64,000 nucleotides of DNA. Origin: Coniferiporia sulphurascens (taxonomy: Eukaryota; Basidiomycota; Agaricomycetes; Hymenochaetales; Hymenochaetaceae). Shown here in pieces: positions 54,501 through 64,000 of this stretch. Location of the stretch: contig NBBA01000017.1 in the NCBI GenBank assembly GCA_002794785.1, positions 806,001 through 870,000 of the forward strand, in the 5' to 3' direction. The notes below the pieces were generated by a model, which was not told the origin of the DNA, searched no databases, and was given only the letters and a program-made list of their open reading frames with translations. The position numbers and the translations under genes were made by a program. Position 1 is the stretch's first letter, and each line of letters starts with the position of its first letter.

Positions 54501-55523
54501 AGGGGGGTGGTTGCCATTGTAATGGCGGATAACAGGGTCTTGCAGTGGGGTGACCACCATGGGACTTCCATTTTCAACAGCTTTGATATGCGGGTGAATG
54601 GCTGTAGGGTGGTGACCATGGAGTCGAGGATCACTTTCGCTTTGGTGTCCAGGGTGTGGGTGTTGTGCCCTGGAAGACCAAAGGCTGTTTCAAGGAGAGG
54701 GAAGGCTATTTCGGTCCATTTCTCCTTGTCGGCTGGAAGTAGCCAGCGTGTCTTTAGGACGGGAGGGGGGGTCGAGATGGCACCGTCCAACGCAGCATGG
54801 CGTGATCGGACAATGGGGAGGGGTCAGAGGAGCCCGAGTCTAAGATAGAGTCTGGGTTGACTGTGGGTGGGGCCCAGATCATGTCAATGGGACACCGGTG
54901 GCGGTTACCATCGGGTCACGAGTCAGAGTCAGGGAGGTGAGCAGGTGCCAGGCCATGCCCGCGGAAGAAGTCGTCAAGGGGTTGTGCCCCCAAGTCCTCC
55001 CACCGTGGGACAGGGAAATCGGACCATGTGTGGTGGCAATGGTTGAAGTCACCTGCCACAAGTAGAGTGGTGGCTAGCACTGAGGGGAGTGAGAATAAAA
55101 AGGACTCACCAGGGTATTGGGGGGATGCATTCTCTCAATTCGGGGGGTGCATGCCGTAGTAGTTGCACACCCTGAGGGTGAGTTGTGATTGTACTTCCAC
55201 TGTCAGTACATTGGTGCCATAAGATGCGGCTCCGAGGATCGACCAGGAGGTGGGGGGAGGGCCCTGGATACATACGTAACTACCCGAGGGCGAACCTCTG
55301 GTGGTAGTATGGGGATGTAGCCTGGGATGGTGGGGACATTGAGGACCGGGGTGCCGGTTGGGTCAGTGAGTGATGGTTGCAGGCCAATTTGATACCAGGG
55401 GGGTTCCTGTATGAGAATTAGGTGTGGGGGGGAGGGGTCAGTTGTAAGGACAGGGATTAGGGAATGTATTGCCGCTAGTGAGCGGGCGGCGTTCCACTGT
55501 AGGACAGAGATTGTCTCTATCAT
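51528..55523 (-). pseudogene. LINE ORF2 (endonuclease, RT, RNase H), few breaks
   Basis: It starts MIETISVLQWN at 55523, overlapping the ORF1 stop. The endonuclease (LIQEPPWYQ, VAGDFN, CPIDMIW) is broken by a shift near 55255 and others near 54780 and 54240. From 54194 it is open for 888 codons to the natural stop at 51528: KPNKKDPFSPRSYRPI, NQYGGRQGHSVYDAAQ, FFDSVHP, thumb, RNase H (FTDGSRIDNKSGS, DAEEFSL, PGNDWADTEAK), SHCRWHNHPPW...HILGGC, LPPFLLE-stop. The RT box is YVDN (about 53483-53494), so the longest open RT frame here lacks a catalytic Asp. Confidence 0.88.
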
Positions 55524-57582
55524 ATTTCCTCCATCTGGTCGTCAGTGGGGTCGGTGGTGAGGGCCTCTTCGATTTGGCGGTATCGCCTCTTCTTAGGGCA
55601 GGCCGGCAGGGTGGCGGGGTGGTCACCCTTGCAGTTATAGCATTGGCGGGGGTGAGGGCAGGTGTCGCCTTCGGGCACTGCGTCCGTTGCACAGTGGGCG
55701 CACAATTTGCGGTGGTTGCGGGTCAGGTGGGCCCCTGTGCACTCGGTGCAACAGGGTTGGGCTCGGCAGCCCTTGGTTCCATGACCAAGGCCCTGGCACC
55801 ACTCACATTGAGTGAGGGTGGGGCGGATGGGTGGGACTGATAGGCGGAGGGCAGATCCAAACATCCAGACACATGGCCTCTTGAGGAGGCATTCGCAGAT
55901 GGAGCCATCAGGGTCAACAAAGGAGAATACCACTGGGCATCTGTCGAGTGTCGGCAGGTGGTCCTTGGTGGCGGCAAAGTGGGGGGTGACTACAAAGTCG
56001 AGGTTGCGGAGTGCCGGGTTGTGCCGGATTTCGGCCATGAGGGCCTTCTCATTGATGGTGTGTCCGTTTTGGCCGAACAAAAAGTCCTTGCAGGGCACCA
56101 TAGAGATGCGCAGTGCGGACCGGGGGCGGACTCTGGAGGGGGTTAGAGAGAAAGCGGCTGGGATGTTAATTCCCTCTGCGATGCATGCATTGCACATATG
56201 GGTGGCATAGGCTGCGGAGTGCCGATCAATGATCGTTTCTGTGGTTGGGTTAGCTGAGGATGGACGCGTTGCAAATGTGGTCATGATGTTCCCCTTTATG
56301 TTGTAGGAAGAGGAAAGGACCGGGACTTGGTCTGCGGTGGGGAGGGAGGCAAAGAACTCACGGGATGTTTTTGTCAGGGCCATAGCTGACTTCTGGTTCT
56401 CGGCCCATATGCCAACTGTGGGGGTGAGGACCAAGGTTGGGTCCTTGGTGTACATCGTAGGTGGCGGGGGTACCTTCCTCTGCCGCTTCTTCTTCTTTTG
56501 TGCCGGGTTGATAACTGCCCCAGTGGTCGGGGCCACTGGGGATGGGTTGGCAGTTGTCAGGGGGGCCGCTGCTGCGGCCACTTGAGCATAGGAGGTGGGG
56601 GCGGCCTGGACGGCAGCTTGGGGGGCCGGTTGTTGCAGTTGTTGTTGCTGTTAGCGCTAGGTGGGCCTAGAGCTGATGGAAGACATCTGCCGTGAGATAG
56701 AAGCCAGGTCAGTAGTCAGGCGCTTGACTGCCTCAGTCAACGCCCTCATTTCTGGGGTCACAGGGGCGGTGCTGGGGGTCCCGGCGGTGGCTGGGGCCCT
56801 TTGGAGGGGGCGAGCTGGGGCGAAGGGTTCCGGGAGGGCAATTACCACCCCCTCCCTCACAAAGTTATAGGCCATTACCATGTTGCGGTGAATGATGTTG
56901 TCGGGGTATGTCCTGTCTTGCTCTATGTTGGCTAGCGTTTTTTGTATGTTCCATAGGAGGTTGCCTACGAACTGTGCTGCCTTGACGTTGATTGTCTCGG
57001 TGGTGGTGTTCCTGGTTTGCTCATCGAAGTCGTCCAGGGCACGGGTAAGGGAGTACATGAACCCCGCTGTGTGTTGTTCGTGTTGTCGTCTGGGGGGTCC
57101 TCTCGGTGTGAGAAGCAACATGGCGGCGGAGGAGCATTTCCGCTCGAGGCTTGCGCCTCCCACCTGTTGCAGGGGGGTATGGGGGTCAACTGCCATTGCT
57201 GGGGCTGTCTCACCTGTTTCGATGGAGCCATGGGTCGACCTTACTGAGGCGGCTGGGGAGCCGGCCCAGGATGCTGCTCTCGATTCTGCGTGCGCTTGGG
57301 CAGTGAAGTTGTAGGCTGAGATCAATTGTGAGTCGCCAATGGCTGGGGAAGGTGCCAGGACGTCTGGGGAGGAGGTCAGCAGTGGGAAGTCGGTCAGAGG
57401 TGCCTGTTGGGGGGTGGTGGGGGCGGTGGTGCCATGCCTCGTGGCAGCGGCGGCACCAGCAGAGGCCCAGTTGGCGGCCATCCTGGCTACCCAGTCGGGA
57501 TTGGCATTGGCCGATGGAGCGGGTGGGGGTTGGTTCGGGTTGTCCAATGAAGAGTATTCCTGTAATCACCTGGGTTTGACAT
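55520..57582 (-). pseudogene. LINE ORF1 (gag-like, subfamily B), two frameshifts
   Basis: It starts MSNPGDYRNTLHWTT at 57582. One C is missing near 57540. The main frame is then open for 296 codons (SANANPDWVARMAANWASAG, FMYSLTRALDDFDEQT, AAQFVGNLLWNIQKT). It breaks near 56655 beside the poly-Gln-coding region. The last 353 codons are open: KKKKRQRKVPPPPTMY, FFASLPTADQV, LRISMVPCKDFLFGQNGHTI, knuckles CEWCQGLGHGTKGC, CTECTGAH and CYNCKGDHPATLPAC, ending DDQMEEI-TGA at 55520. Confidence 0.87.
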
Positions 57583-58105
57583 GGGGGAGTTTTAGCTGCC
57601 TGCACTAGTCGATGGTGGTGGTTACTGGTCAAGAAGGATGTATGAGGCCTTTTGCATGTGCATCTTCGGCGATCTGTAAAAGGTGCTGGGCGGCATCATA
57701 GACCAAATGGCCCTGACGTCCTCCATACTGGTTCGGTGGCAGCCAGTTCCTCGTGTTTGCGAGGTACTGAAGCCGGTTAGCGATCATCTTCTTGAGTAAC
57801 TTGCCCAAGGTCTCCTTGAGGGTAATGGGGCGATAGGATCGGGGGGAGAATGGGTCCTTCTTGTTTGGCTTCCGTAGCATCACAACTTTTGCCATCCGCC
57901 AGCAGGCTGGGTGATGGCCCAGTTGCAGACAGTCGTTGAAAAGCGTAAGTACCTCATCGGGGTAGGCATCTACCACCCATTTAAGGGGGCGGTACCCAAT
58001 CCCCGAGGGGCCCAGAGCCGACAGGTTGGAGGTATCGGCCAGTGCACCTGTGAGCTCGGTGAAGAGTAGTGGCAGTGCAGCTGGGGTAGGGGGAGGCAGG
58101 GGGCC

Positions 58106-58665
58106 TGTTAAGCTCAACGGTTACGCGGTGATCGACGTCGGGGCTTCCTGATCATCGGGACTGATGGTACGGCAATGGGGCTTCCTAGATGTCGTAAGTC
58201 GAGGGGATCGTCAATGGGGCTTCCTGATCGGCAATGTGGATGCAGGGAGTTTCTAGAGCGAGTCGGGTTACGACGAAGTGACTAATGGCCAAGTGGCACA
58301 CAGTAGACTGGTGGTAGCAGATAATGGGCTTGTATGAACAAAGAGCACAAGCTTAGGGCTTGTGCTACTGAAGTTACATGCTTATATGCTACTCTATGTG
58401 TTTGCTACTGTAGCGACTTGGTTAGGTATGTTTGCCAGACTATGGAAGGTCATGGAAACTCAAGGAGGGCCTTGGTAATATAAGTACGGTGATCAGTAAG
58501 CAAAGCACGTCATGATGGTGCAATAAGGTGTCATCATGGCGTCTTATGGCACAAGGCGAATGAGGATGAGTAAGGTAGAGAAATGGGGGAGTTGCGCTGA
58601 CTGATGATGATGAAGGGGAAGTGAGTCAGCGCATTTAAGAGGAAAAGTAAAGGAAAATTGTAACA
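58106..58665 (-). mobile_element. Solo LTR (560 bp)
   Basis: A reverse-oriented copy of the same LTR (TGTTAAGCTCAACGG on the left, AAAATTGTAACA on the right). The exact 5-bp duplication GGGCC lies at 58101-58105 and 58666-58670. It is inserted in the pre-RT linker of the subfamily C LINE. It differs from the other two copies by scattered substitutions and one net base. Confidence 0.93.
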
Positions 58666-59174
58666 GGGCCAAGGCCCACAGCCGGGAGTGGGGGGGGCGG
58701 TGGGAAGAAAGTAGATCTGAAGAGCTCACCTTTCTCATCGTCCAATTGGGTGAAGGTGCCATCCTTGCGTTTGAGCGAGGGTACTTGGGTTGGGCAGACG
58801 CCTAAGCCGCGTTTGGCCCATGCCCAGATGTTAGAGGGGTCAGCCTCTGATGCCTGTTCCACGTAGTATGTCCGTTTAGCAGCTCGCACACCTTGCTTGA
58901 ATGCACGTCTTGCTGCTGCTTTCGCGGTTGTTGTTTGGGCACTGTGGATCATGTTCAGTAAGTCCCGGCAGTTGGACGACCACCAGGGGACAGCTGTTTT
59001 CGATGGAGTGCGAATCTGGGTGAATGGTTGTAGTGCGTCTGTCATGGCTTTGAGGACGGCGCTCGCTTTCAGATCTAGGGAGTTAGCATCCACTACTGGT
59101 AGGGTAAATGCTTTTGTGAGGGCTGGGAAGGCAGCTTCTGTCCAGCTGTCCTTATCCTCATTGCTGAGTTTCCG

Positions 59175-61117
59175 CATCCTTCTTGTCCTCTTACCACCAC
59201 CATCTCTGGTTTTCACTGGGGGTCGTCTGGGGGTTTGTCGCAGCAACCCATGCTCTGGTCTGGTATTCTACTAGGTCGACATGAGAGAAGGTTCCCGACT
59301 GCACACCTTTTGTAAAGGAGTGCTGCTCGCTGGTCGCCAAGGCGCTGTAGCGGTGTCGTCTGATGGTGTGAAAGGGGTTCACACCCACCAGGGGGCAAGC
59401 AACCTGTCATTAACATTGCATTGGGGGGGGATGGCTCAGTGAGTACCAAGATCCTCTCTCACGTCTGCTGTGCTCTCTCAGGGCATGGTGCTCAGCTGGT
59501 CCGCCTCTCGGCAGTGCAAGGGGCGCATGCCTGCCAGTCAGGGGGGGGACACGACGTTAACGTCCCCACACCCACGCGGGGGGGGTAACCCTCTGCCCTT
59601 CAGTGGTCGGCTTTGGTCGGGAGACCTCGGGTTTGGGGAAACTCGGATCTAACCTTCGGGCTGTGTCCTTGGGCATGGGGCCGCGTTGTCCTTGGCATGA
59701 CAAACCATAAAAATGGCCGCCCCAAATCCTGAAAGGGTCTCTGATGATATCACTAGTTGATATAAGGAGATAGGGGCTTCATAACACATGGCGTTGCGGT
59801 AAGAACCAGCCGATGCGAAAGCAACAGGCCACCATGGGCCTTTTGGGGGGGTGTGGCTGGCCTTAGCCCTTTTGAGGGTAGGCGTTGGTGCCCCCCGAGA
59901 GGTGGTTAGTCAAGCGGACTCCCTGGCAGCCTCGGAAGAAATAGGCCGGGGTCCAAGCCTCTGGCGACACATCAACTCTGGTATGCTGCGGATCCAGAAG
60001 CGGGCCTTGTGCCCGAGTATTCCCCTTCGGGGCTCTGAAGCATGTGCCGGGGAACAGGAAACTCCAGGGGGCCTAGGAAACCCCTCCACTATGGTGTGAA
60101 CTGTAGCAGTGGGGGATAGTTCCCTCCACTGGCTCCAGAGCACTAAATCTGGTGTGGGTGCATGTAGGAGTAAGTCCTATTGCATGCTTAAGTTGATTCC
60201 CAGAAACAAGCGGCACTCTACAGTGGTAAGTGGGGTAAGGGGGGGAATGTGTAGGGTAGGGGGGGCACCCAATGGGTGGGGTAGTGCCTACAGCGCTGTG
60301 ACCCCCACTCGGAATGTCTCCCTGGCACGGCACACCCTTCCCAATCCAGCGCACCGTAGAGGACAGCGTGTCGGGTATAAGTCCTACTGGTCAGGCATCT
60401 ATGTCACAAGGAAGGTGCATGCGTAGTGGGGCCCCACAAGGGTGCCCTTTAATTCTGGCACTTTCCGACCCTGGATCCGCAAGGTCTGGCCCCCCTGTGA
60501 CCCACTTCCGACCCACCATGCCAAGTGGGCCGATGAAAACCGCCTCCAGGTTTTGCACTGCTGGCTTAAGCTGACAGGGCACCTCAACCACCTCTCTGAC
60601 CGCACCTCAGCCACCATCTGCCTGGCTTTCACCACGATGGAACTCAAGGGGCACCCGACCGACGAAGATATGGACTTGGACCTCCTCCAGGAATACATGA
60701 GTTGTATGCTTGGACCCTGTACTCAGGACCCAGACCCGGCCCAATTGGAGCTCTCAGGTGTGCTTCCTCCCTTTTCCTCTGATCTATGACTGCCTTTCGG
60801 ACTCTCCTGCATATGTCCCGGCCGGCACTCTCGCCATCCCTTTCCAATTCTAAGCTACCCCCATTTTGCCTGATGTCATCCATTTGGCGTGGCTGTAGTG
60901 ACACATATTCCTTCCTCTTTCCAATTACCTACTAATAGGGGCCCTCCCCACTCTGGCTCCCCCTGGGGAGCAGGGCCCCCGCCCAGTTTTGTGCATTGTG
61001 CGATGATGGGCGCCTCTGTTGTTACGTAGTTAGGGCCCCCCCTTCGGGGGGGCAGTTTGTAACTAAGTAATACTGCAGGAATAATAATAATAAAAATAAA
61101 AAATAAAAAGTAAAAAA
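59175..61117 (+). mobile_element. Chimeric element, mismatched flanks
   Basis: The unit at 59175-60459 (1285 bp) joins LINE ORF2 C-terminus at ACTTTCCGACCC, the same join as at 45949. A 3' UTR with hairpins and a T/A-mixed tail to 61117 follow. The left flank is subfamily C ORF2 (minus) and the right flank is subfamily A ORF1 knuckles (minus). No duplication is present, so a deletion or exchange has removed one original flank. Confidence 0.85.
60460..60789 (+). pseudogene. LINE ORF2 C-terminal remnant
   Basis: An open frame TFRPWIRKVWPPCDPLPTHH to VLPPFSSDL-stop at 60789, in frame with a few codons of the unit's 3' end. It is the LINE part of the chimera. The homologous part of the chimera at 45949 has an extra C and is shifted, so this is the better-kept copy. 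Confidence 0.83.
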
Positions 61118-62914
61118 GCAGGGCTGGGCGTGGCATCCTTTCGTCCCATGATCTAAGCCCTGGCAGCGCTCACATTGGGTGAGGCTGGGGTGATAGGGCG
61201 GGATGGAGAGGGAGAGGGCGGAGCCGAACAGCCATACTCGTGGGCGCTTAAGGAGCTGTGCACAGATTGAGCCATCCAGGTCGGAGAAGGAGAAAGCCAC
61301 AGGGCACTTCTGAAGGGAGGGGAGGTGGTCCTCTGTAGCGGCAAAGTGAGGGTCAACTACAAAGTCGAGGGGGTGGAGTGCTGGGTTGTTCCGGATTTCG
61401 GCCATCAGGGCCTTCGGGGAGATGGTGTGGCCGTTCTGGCCAAAGAGGTAGTCCATGCAGGGCACCATAGAGATGCGAAGGGAGGACCGAGGGCGGACAC
61501 AGACAGGGGTGAGGGTGAACCGGGTGGAGATTTGGTCAGCCATCGCAGATAAACACCTGTCATGCATGTGGGCCGCGAACGCCGTGGAGTGGCGATCAAT
61601 GATTGTATCCGTGGTGGGGGAGGCAGAGGCTAGGCACTTGGCGAAGGAGGTCACAAGGTTCCCCTTCACGTTGAAGGAGGAGGCAAGGACTGTGACCTGG
61701 TCAGCAGTGGGGAGGGAGGAGAAGAACTCACGGGTGGTGGCGGTAAGGCGCATGGCGGGGAGCTGCAGCTCGGTCTTGGGGACAACAGCAGGGATTAGGA
61801 CCAGGGTTGGGTCCTTGGCGTAAACCAGGGGTGGTGGCGGGACCTGGCATTGCTTTTTCTTCTTTTTGTGGGTCACTGTCATAAAGACCGTGCCTGAGGT
61901 CGGTGCAATGGGGTTGGGGTTGGAGGCAGTAGGTGGGGCCGGGGCGGCCACCACCTGGACGTAGGAATTTGTTGGTGCCACAGTTGGAGCAGTCTGGGCA
62001 GTGGTGGTGGTGGCGGCCTGGGCCTTCTGGGCCTGTGGGGCCCGGGGGGTGGGCCGGTTTACGAGAGTTGAGACCTGTCATGAGATGGTGGCAACCTCTG
62101 TGGACAGCTGTTTGACAATGTTGGTCAGCGCAGCCACATCGGGTGATACGTTAGTGGTTCCAGGGGTCCTGGTAAGGGCAGAGGGTTGGGTAGCGGTGGT
62201 TGGGGTCCTTTGTTGGGGGCGAGCTGGGGCGAAGGGCACTGGCAGGGAGGCTTCCGCCCTCCCTCTTGCGATGTTGTAGGCCACCTCTATGTTGCGTGAG
62301 ATGATGTATTGGGGGTCCTTCTCGTCTCTCAAAACTCTGGCGATGGTCTGTTGGACATTCCAGAGGAGGTCGCCTACAAACTTGGCCGCCGCATGGTCGA
62401 TCTCATCGGGGTTGTAGCGGTGGGTCTTCCTATCGAAGTCCTCCAGCACTTGGGAAATTGCGTACATGAAGCCTGAAGTGTGCGGCTCGAACTGGGCTCG
62501 AGGGCGGGGTCGGGGGGTGTGCGGGGACAGGTTCTCTGATGACCTCTTGTTGGTGAGTGGCGGTGACAGGGTGTGGGGGTTCTTGAGGATGTCTTCCATT
62601 GCTCCCTGGTCGCTGACCGGGGGGTTGGAGCCTCCAGAGGGGGGGCGGCTTATGTGCTCAAATGTTCTGGTGAACTCCGTGTTCAAGACTCTGATGACGG
62701 GGGATGGGGCGAGACGGAGCACGTCTGGGGATGACGCCAGGAGGCCTGGGTCGATTTGGGCAGGGGTGGGGGTTGTGCCGTGCATAGTGGCGGCAATGTT
62801 GCCAGCAGCCACCCAATTGGCGGCCCTGTCGGCATCGGCGCTGGCCAATGAGGGAGGTGGGAGGGGTGGTTGAGTCGAGCGTAGAGCATTTCTGTATCCA
62901 CTGGGGTTCGACAT
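61118..62914 (-). pseudogene. LINE ORF1 (subfamily A), truncated, one stop
   Basis: It starts MSNPSGYRNALRSTQPPL at 62914. It is open for 278 codons to a TGA at 62078-62080 (ATIS-stop-Q, where other copies have ISRQ or ISWQ). The same reading frame is then open to the chimera: KKKKKQCQVPPPP, FFSSLPTADQVTVLAS, LRISMVPCMDYLFGQNGHTI, first knuckle CERCQGLDHGTKGC, where Gly is replaced by Asp. The other knuckles are missing. Confidence 0.86.
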
Positions 62915-62972
62915 GGGGGAGTTTTAGCTGCCTGCACTAGTTGATGGTGGTGGTTACTGATCAAGAAGGATG
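61118..62972 (-). mobile_element. LINE subfamily A 5' part, minus strand
   Basis: 5' tip AAGAAGGATG ending at 62972, a 58-nt leader, and ORF1 from 62914 down to the zinc knuckles, where the chimera tail at 61117 interrupts it. The rest of ORF1 and all of ORF2 are missing from the left side. It abuts subfamily B-like ORF1 sequence on its right. Confidence 0.85.
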
Positions 62973-64000
62973 TCCATGGCTCCTTAGAAACTGGTGAGAC
63001 AGCCCCAGCAATGGCGGTGGACCCCCATACCCCCCTGCAACAGGTGGGAGGCGCAAGCCTCGGGCAGAAACACTCCTTGGCCACCATGTCGCCTCTCACT
63101 CCGAGAGGACCCCCTGGCCGACAACATGAACAGCACACTGCAGGGTTCATGTACTCCCTCACCCGCGCCCTGGACAACTTCGACCAGCAAACCAGGGATG
63201 CCACTACTGAGACAATCGACATGAAGGCAGCACAATTTGTAGGCGACCTCCTATGGAATGTACAAAGGACGCTAGCCAACATAGAGCAAGACAGGACATA
63301 CCCCGACAACATCATTCACCGCAACGCGGTAATGGCCTACAACTTCACGAGGGAGGGGGCGGTAATTGCCCTCCCAGAACCCTTCGCCCCAGCTCGCCCC
63401 CCCCAAAGGGCCCCGGCCACCTCCGGGACCCCCAACACTGCCCCCGTGACCCCAGAAATGAGGGCGCTGACTGATGCAGTCAAGCGCCTGACTACTGACG
63501 TAGCTTCTATCTCATGTCAGATGGCCTCCATCAGCTCTAGGCCCGCCCCCAGACAACAGCAACAACAACAACAGCAACCCGCCCCTCAGGCTGCCATTCA
63601 GGCTGCCCCCACCTCCTATGCACAGGTCGCCGCAGCTGCGGCCCCCCCAACATCCACCAACCCAGCCCCAGTGGCCCCAGCTGCTGGAGCAGTCATCAAC
63701 CCGGCCCAGAAGAAGAAGAAACGCCAAAGGAAGGTGCCCCCACCACCCACAATGTACGCCAAGGACCCAACCTTGGTCCTCACCCCCACCATCGGCATAC
63801 AGGCCGAAAACCAGAAGTCAGCTATGGCCCTGACCAAAACATCCTGTGAGTTCTTCGCCTCCCTCCCCACTGCAGACCAAGTCCTGGTCCTTTCCTCTTC
63901 CTACAACATAAAGGGGAACATCGTGACCACATTTGCGGCACACCCATCTTCCGCTAACCTGACCACGGAGACGATCATTGACCATCACTCCGTGGCCTAC
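62973..64000 (+). mobile_element. LINE subfamily B-like ORF1 region, plus strand (runs off window)
   Basis: It begins inside ORF1 (TCCATGGCTCC, matching 39571 onward) directly beside the 5' tip of the minus-strand LINE at 62972. It continues to the window end. The 5' part of this copy is not present on the left. Confidence 0.82.
62973..64000 (+). CDS. LINE ORF1 (gag-like), partial, open to window end
   Basis: An uninterrupted frame of about 340 codons with no stop in the window: GSLETGETAPAMAVDPHTPL, FMYSLTRALDNFDQQT, AAQFVGDLLWNVQRTL, ALPEPFAPARPPQRAP, VKRLTTDVASISCQMAS, an eight-Gln run (near 63555), AQKKKKRQRKVPPPPTMY, FFASLPTADQVLVLSS. It lacks its start and, within the window, the zinc knuckles. 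The subfamily B copies at 39236 and 55520-57582 are both shifted at the poly-Gln/KKKKR region, whereas this one is open there. It could belong to an intact ORF1, but the missing 5' end makes that unlikely. Confidence 0.8.

Larger units (their letters stand above)
50638..57640 (-). mobile_element. LINE subfamily B, full length, minus strand
   Basis: A complete LINE from the T-rich tail complement at 50638 to the 5' tip AAGAAGGATG at 57640. It is 7003 bp including a solo LTR and its duplication, so about 6439 bp net. The duplication TACAAGGCCTTTTGC (50623-50637) / TATGAGGCCTTTTGC (57641-57655) matches at 13 of 15. It has both ORFs, a 58-nt leader and a 3' UTR with a GGGGCTCT/AGAGCCCC-type stem. 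It defines the family's full structure. Confidence 0.92.
48029..59174 (-). mobile_element. LINE subfamily C, minus strand (split three ways)
   Basis: Pieces 48029-50637, 57641-58105 and 58666-59174. The 3' UTR is of subfamily C type (AACACAGTAGGAATAAT before the tail, read on the minus strand). It is interrupted by a full-length subfamily B LINE (duplication TACAAGGCCTTTTGC/TATGAGGCCTTTTGC) and a solo LTR (duplication GGGCC). Its 5' side stops at 59174 where a plus-strand chimera begins. Confidence 0.87.
48364..59174 (-). pseudogene. LINE ORF2 (subfamily C), split but well preserved
   Basis: Read 59174 to 48364. Pre-RT region (LSNEDKDSWTEAAFPALTKA, NIWAWAKRGLGVCP), then the LTR; RT fingers (KPNKKDPFSPRSYRPI, NQYGGRQGHLVYDAAQ); then the LINE insertion; then 566 open codons from 50610 to 48910 with IDIQGFFDSVHP, GTPQGSPVSPI, YIDDHLIACMG (intact Asp pair), thumb, and RNase H (FTDGSHIGNASGS, DAEIFSL, SDSLTALGLF, PGNEWADSEAK). 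It stops at GPPT-TGA (48910-48912). The C-terminus ends MLPPFPSDL-stop at 48364. It is clearly diverged in sequence from subfamilies A and B. Confidence 0.87.

Noticed and set aside
58106..58665. LTR pairs forming one full-length LTR element (50920 with 58106)
   Set aside because: They are in opposite orientation, each has its own 5-bp duplication, and the sequence between is LINE, so they are separate solo LTRs.
1..64000. CRISPR array, bacterial operons, phage or toxin genes
   Set aside because: No regularly spaced short repeats and no such genes. All long frames match LINE ORF1/ORF2 or their shadows.

Overview
The whole window is a nest of retrotransposons. I found no host gene, rRNA, tRNA or CRISPR array. 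Nearly every base belongs to one of two element types: a non-LTR retrotransposon (LINE) superfamily in several subfamilies and many copies, or a discrete unit of about 1.29 kb fused to LINE 3' ends. Three solo LTRs, one 253-bp AT-rich insertion and a 17-bp unassigned gap make up the rest. The LINE layout is a 58-nt 5' UTR, ORF1 (gag-like, with CCHC zinc knuckles), an ATGA stop/start overlap, ORF2 (APE endonuclease, reverse transcriptase with YVDD, RNase H, His/Cys C-terminus), a 3' UTR with two hairpins, and a poly(A) or (TAA)n tail. That layout and the GC-rich codon use fit a filamentous fungus. A basidiomycete with Tad1-like LINEs is my best guess, at moderate-to-low confidence. Frequent CGA-to-TGA stops suggest a genome with CpG methylation or a RIP-like process.

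Layout. 1-293: 5' end of a minus-strand LINE. 294-11153: an old minus-strand chimera (1.29-kb unit plus LINE 3' end), split by two minus-strand LINEs (795-7161 and 7752-10776). The first of these is split by a plus-strand LINE (1977-5000) and the 253-bp AT-rich insert (6174-6426). 11171-15411: plus-strand LINE with ORF1 and ORF2. 15412-17774: plus-strand chimera carrying a solo LTR. 17775-23537: plus-strand LINE split by a short LINE (18020-19522). 23538-24198: inverted deletion derivative. 24199-36031: plus-strand LINE 3' end, split by a minus-strand LINE complex (24991-35816) that carries the only intact ORF1 and a chimera at 32018-33536. 36032-39177: an RT fragment and a minus-strand LINE. 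39178-48028: plus-strand LINE with its own 5' end, split by a subfamily C LINE (42304-43312) and a chimera (44663-46605). 48029-59174: minus-strand subfamily C LINE, split by a full-length LINE (50638-57640, itself split by a solo LTR) and by a second solo LTR. 59175-61117: chimera. 61118-62972: minus-strand ORF1 with its 5' end. 62973-64000: plus-strand ORF1 running off the window.

Subfamilies. A has ORF1 beginning M(S/L)NPSGYRN and ORF2 beginning MNRDISILQWN. B has ORF1 beginning MSNPGDY and ORF2 beginning MIETISVLQWN. C has a clearly different 3' UTR with a GGGCGCGT/ACGCGCCC stem. The copies coexist and insert into one another, and target-site duplications of 10-18 bp let the order of events be read.

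Most unusual object. At least five copies of the 1.29-kb unit start at the same base (CATCCTTCTTG) and end at the same base (TTTAATTCTGGC), yet join the LINE at four different places. This is what template switching from LINE RNA to the 3' end of a second RNA would leave. It resembles the WEIRD-MGL chimeras called MINE in Magnaporthe. The unit and the LINEs share their first ~29 nt almost exactly.
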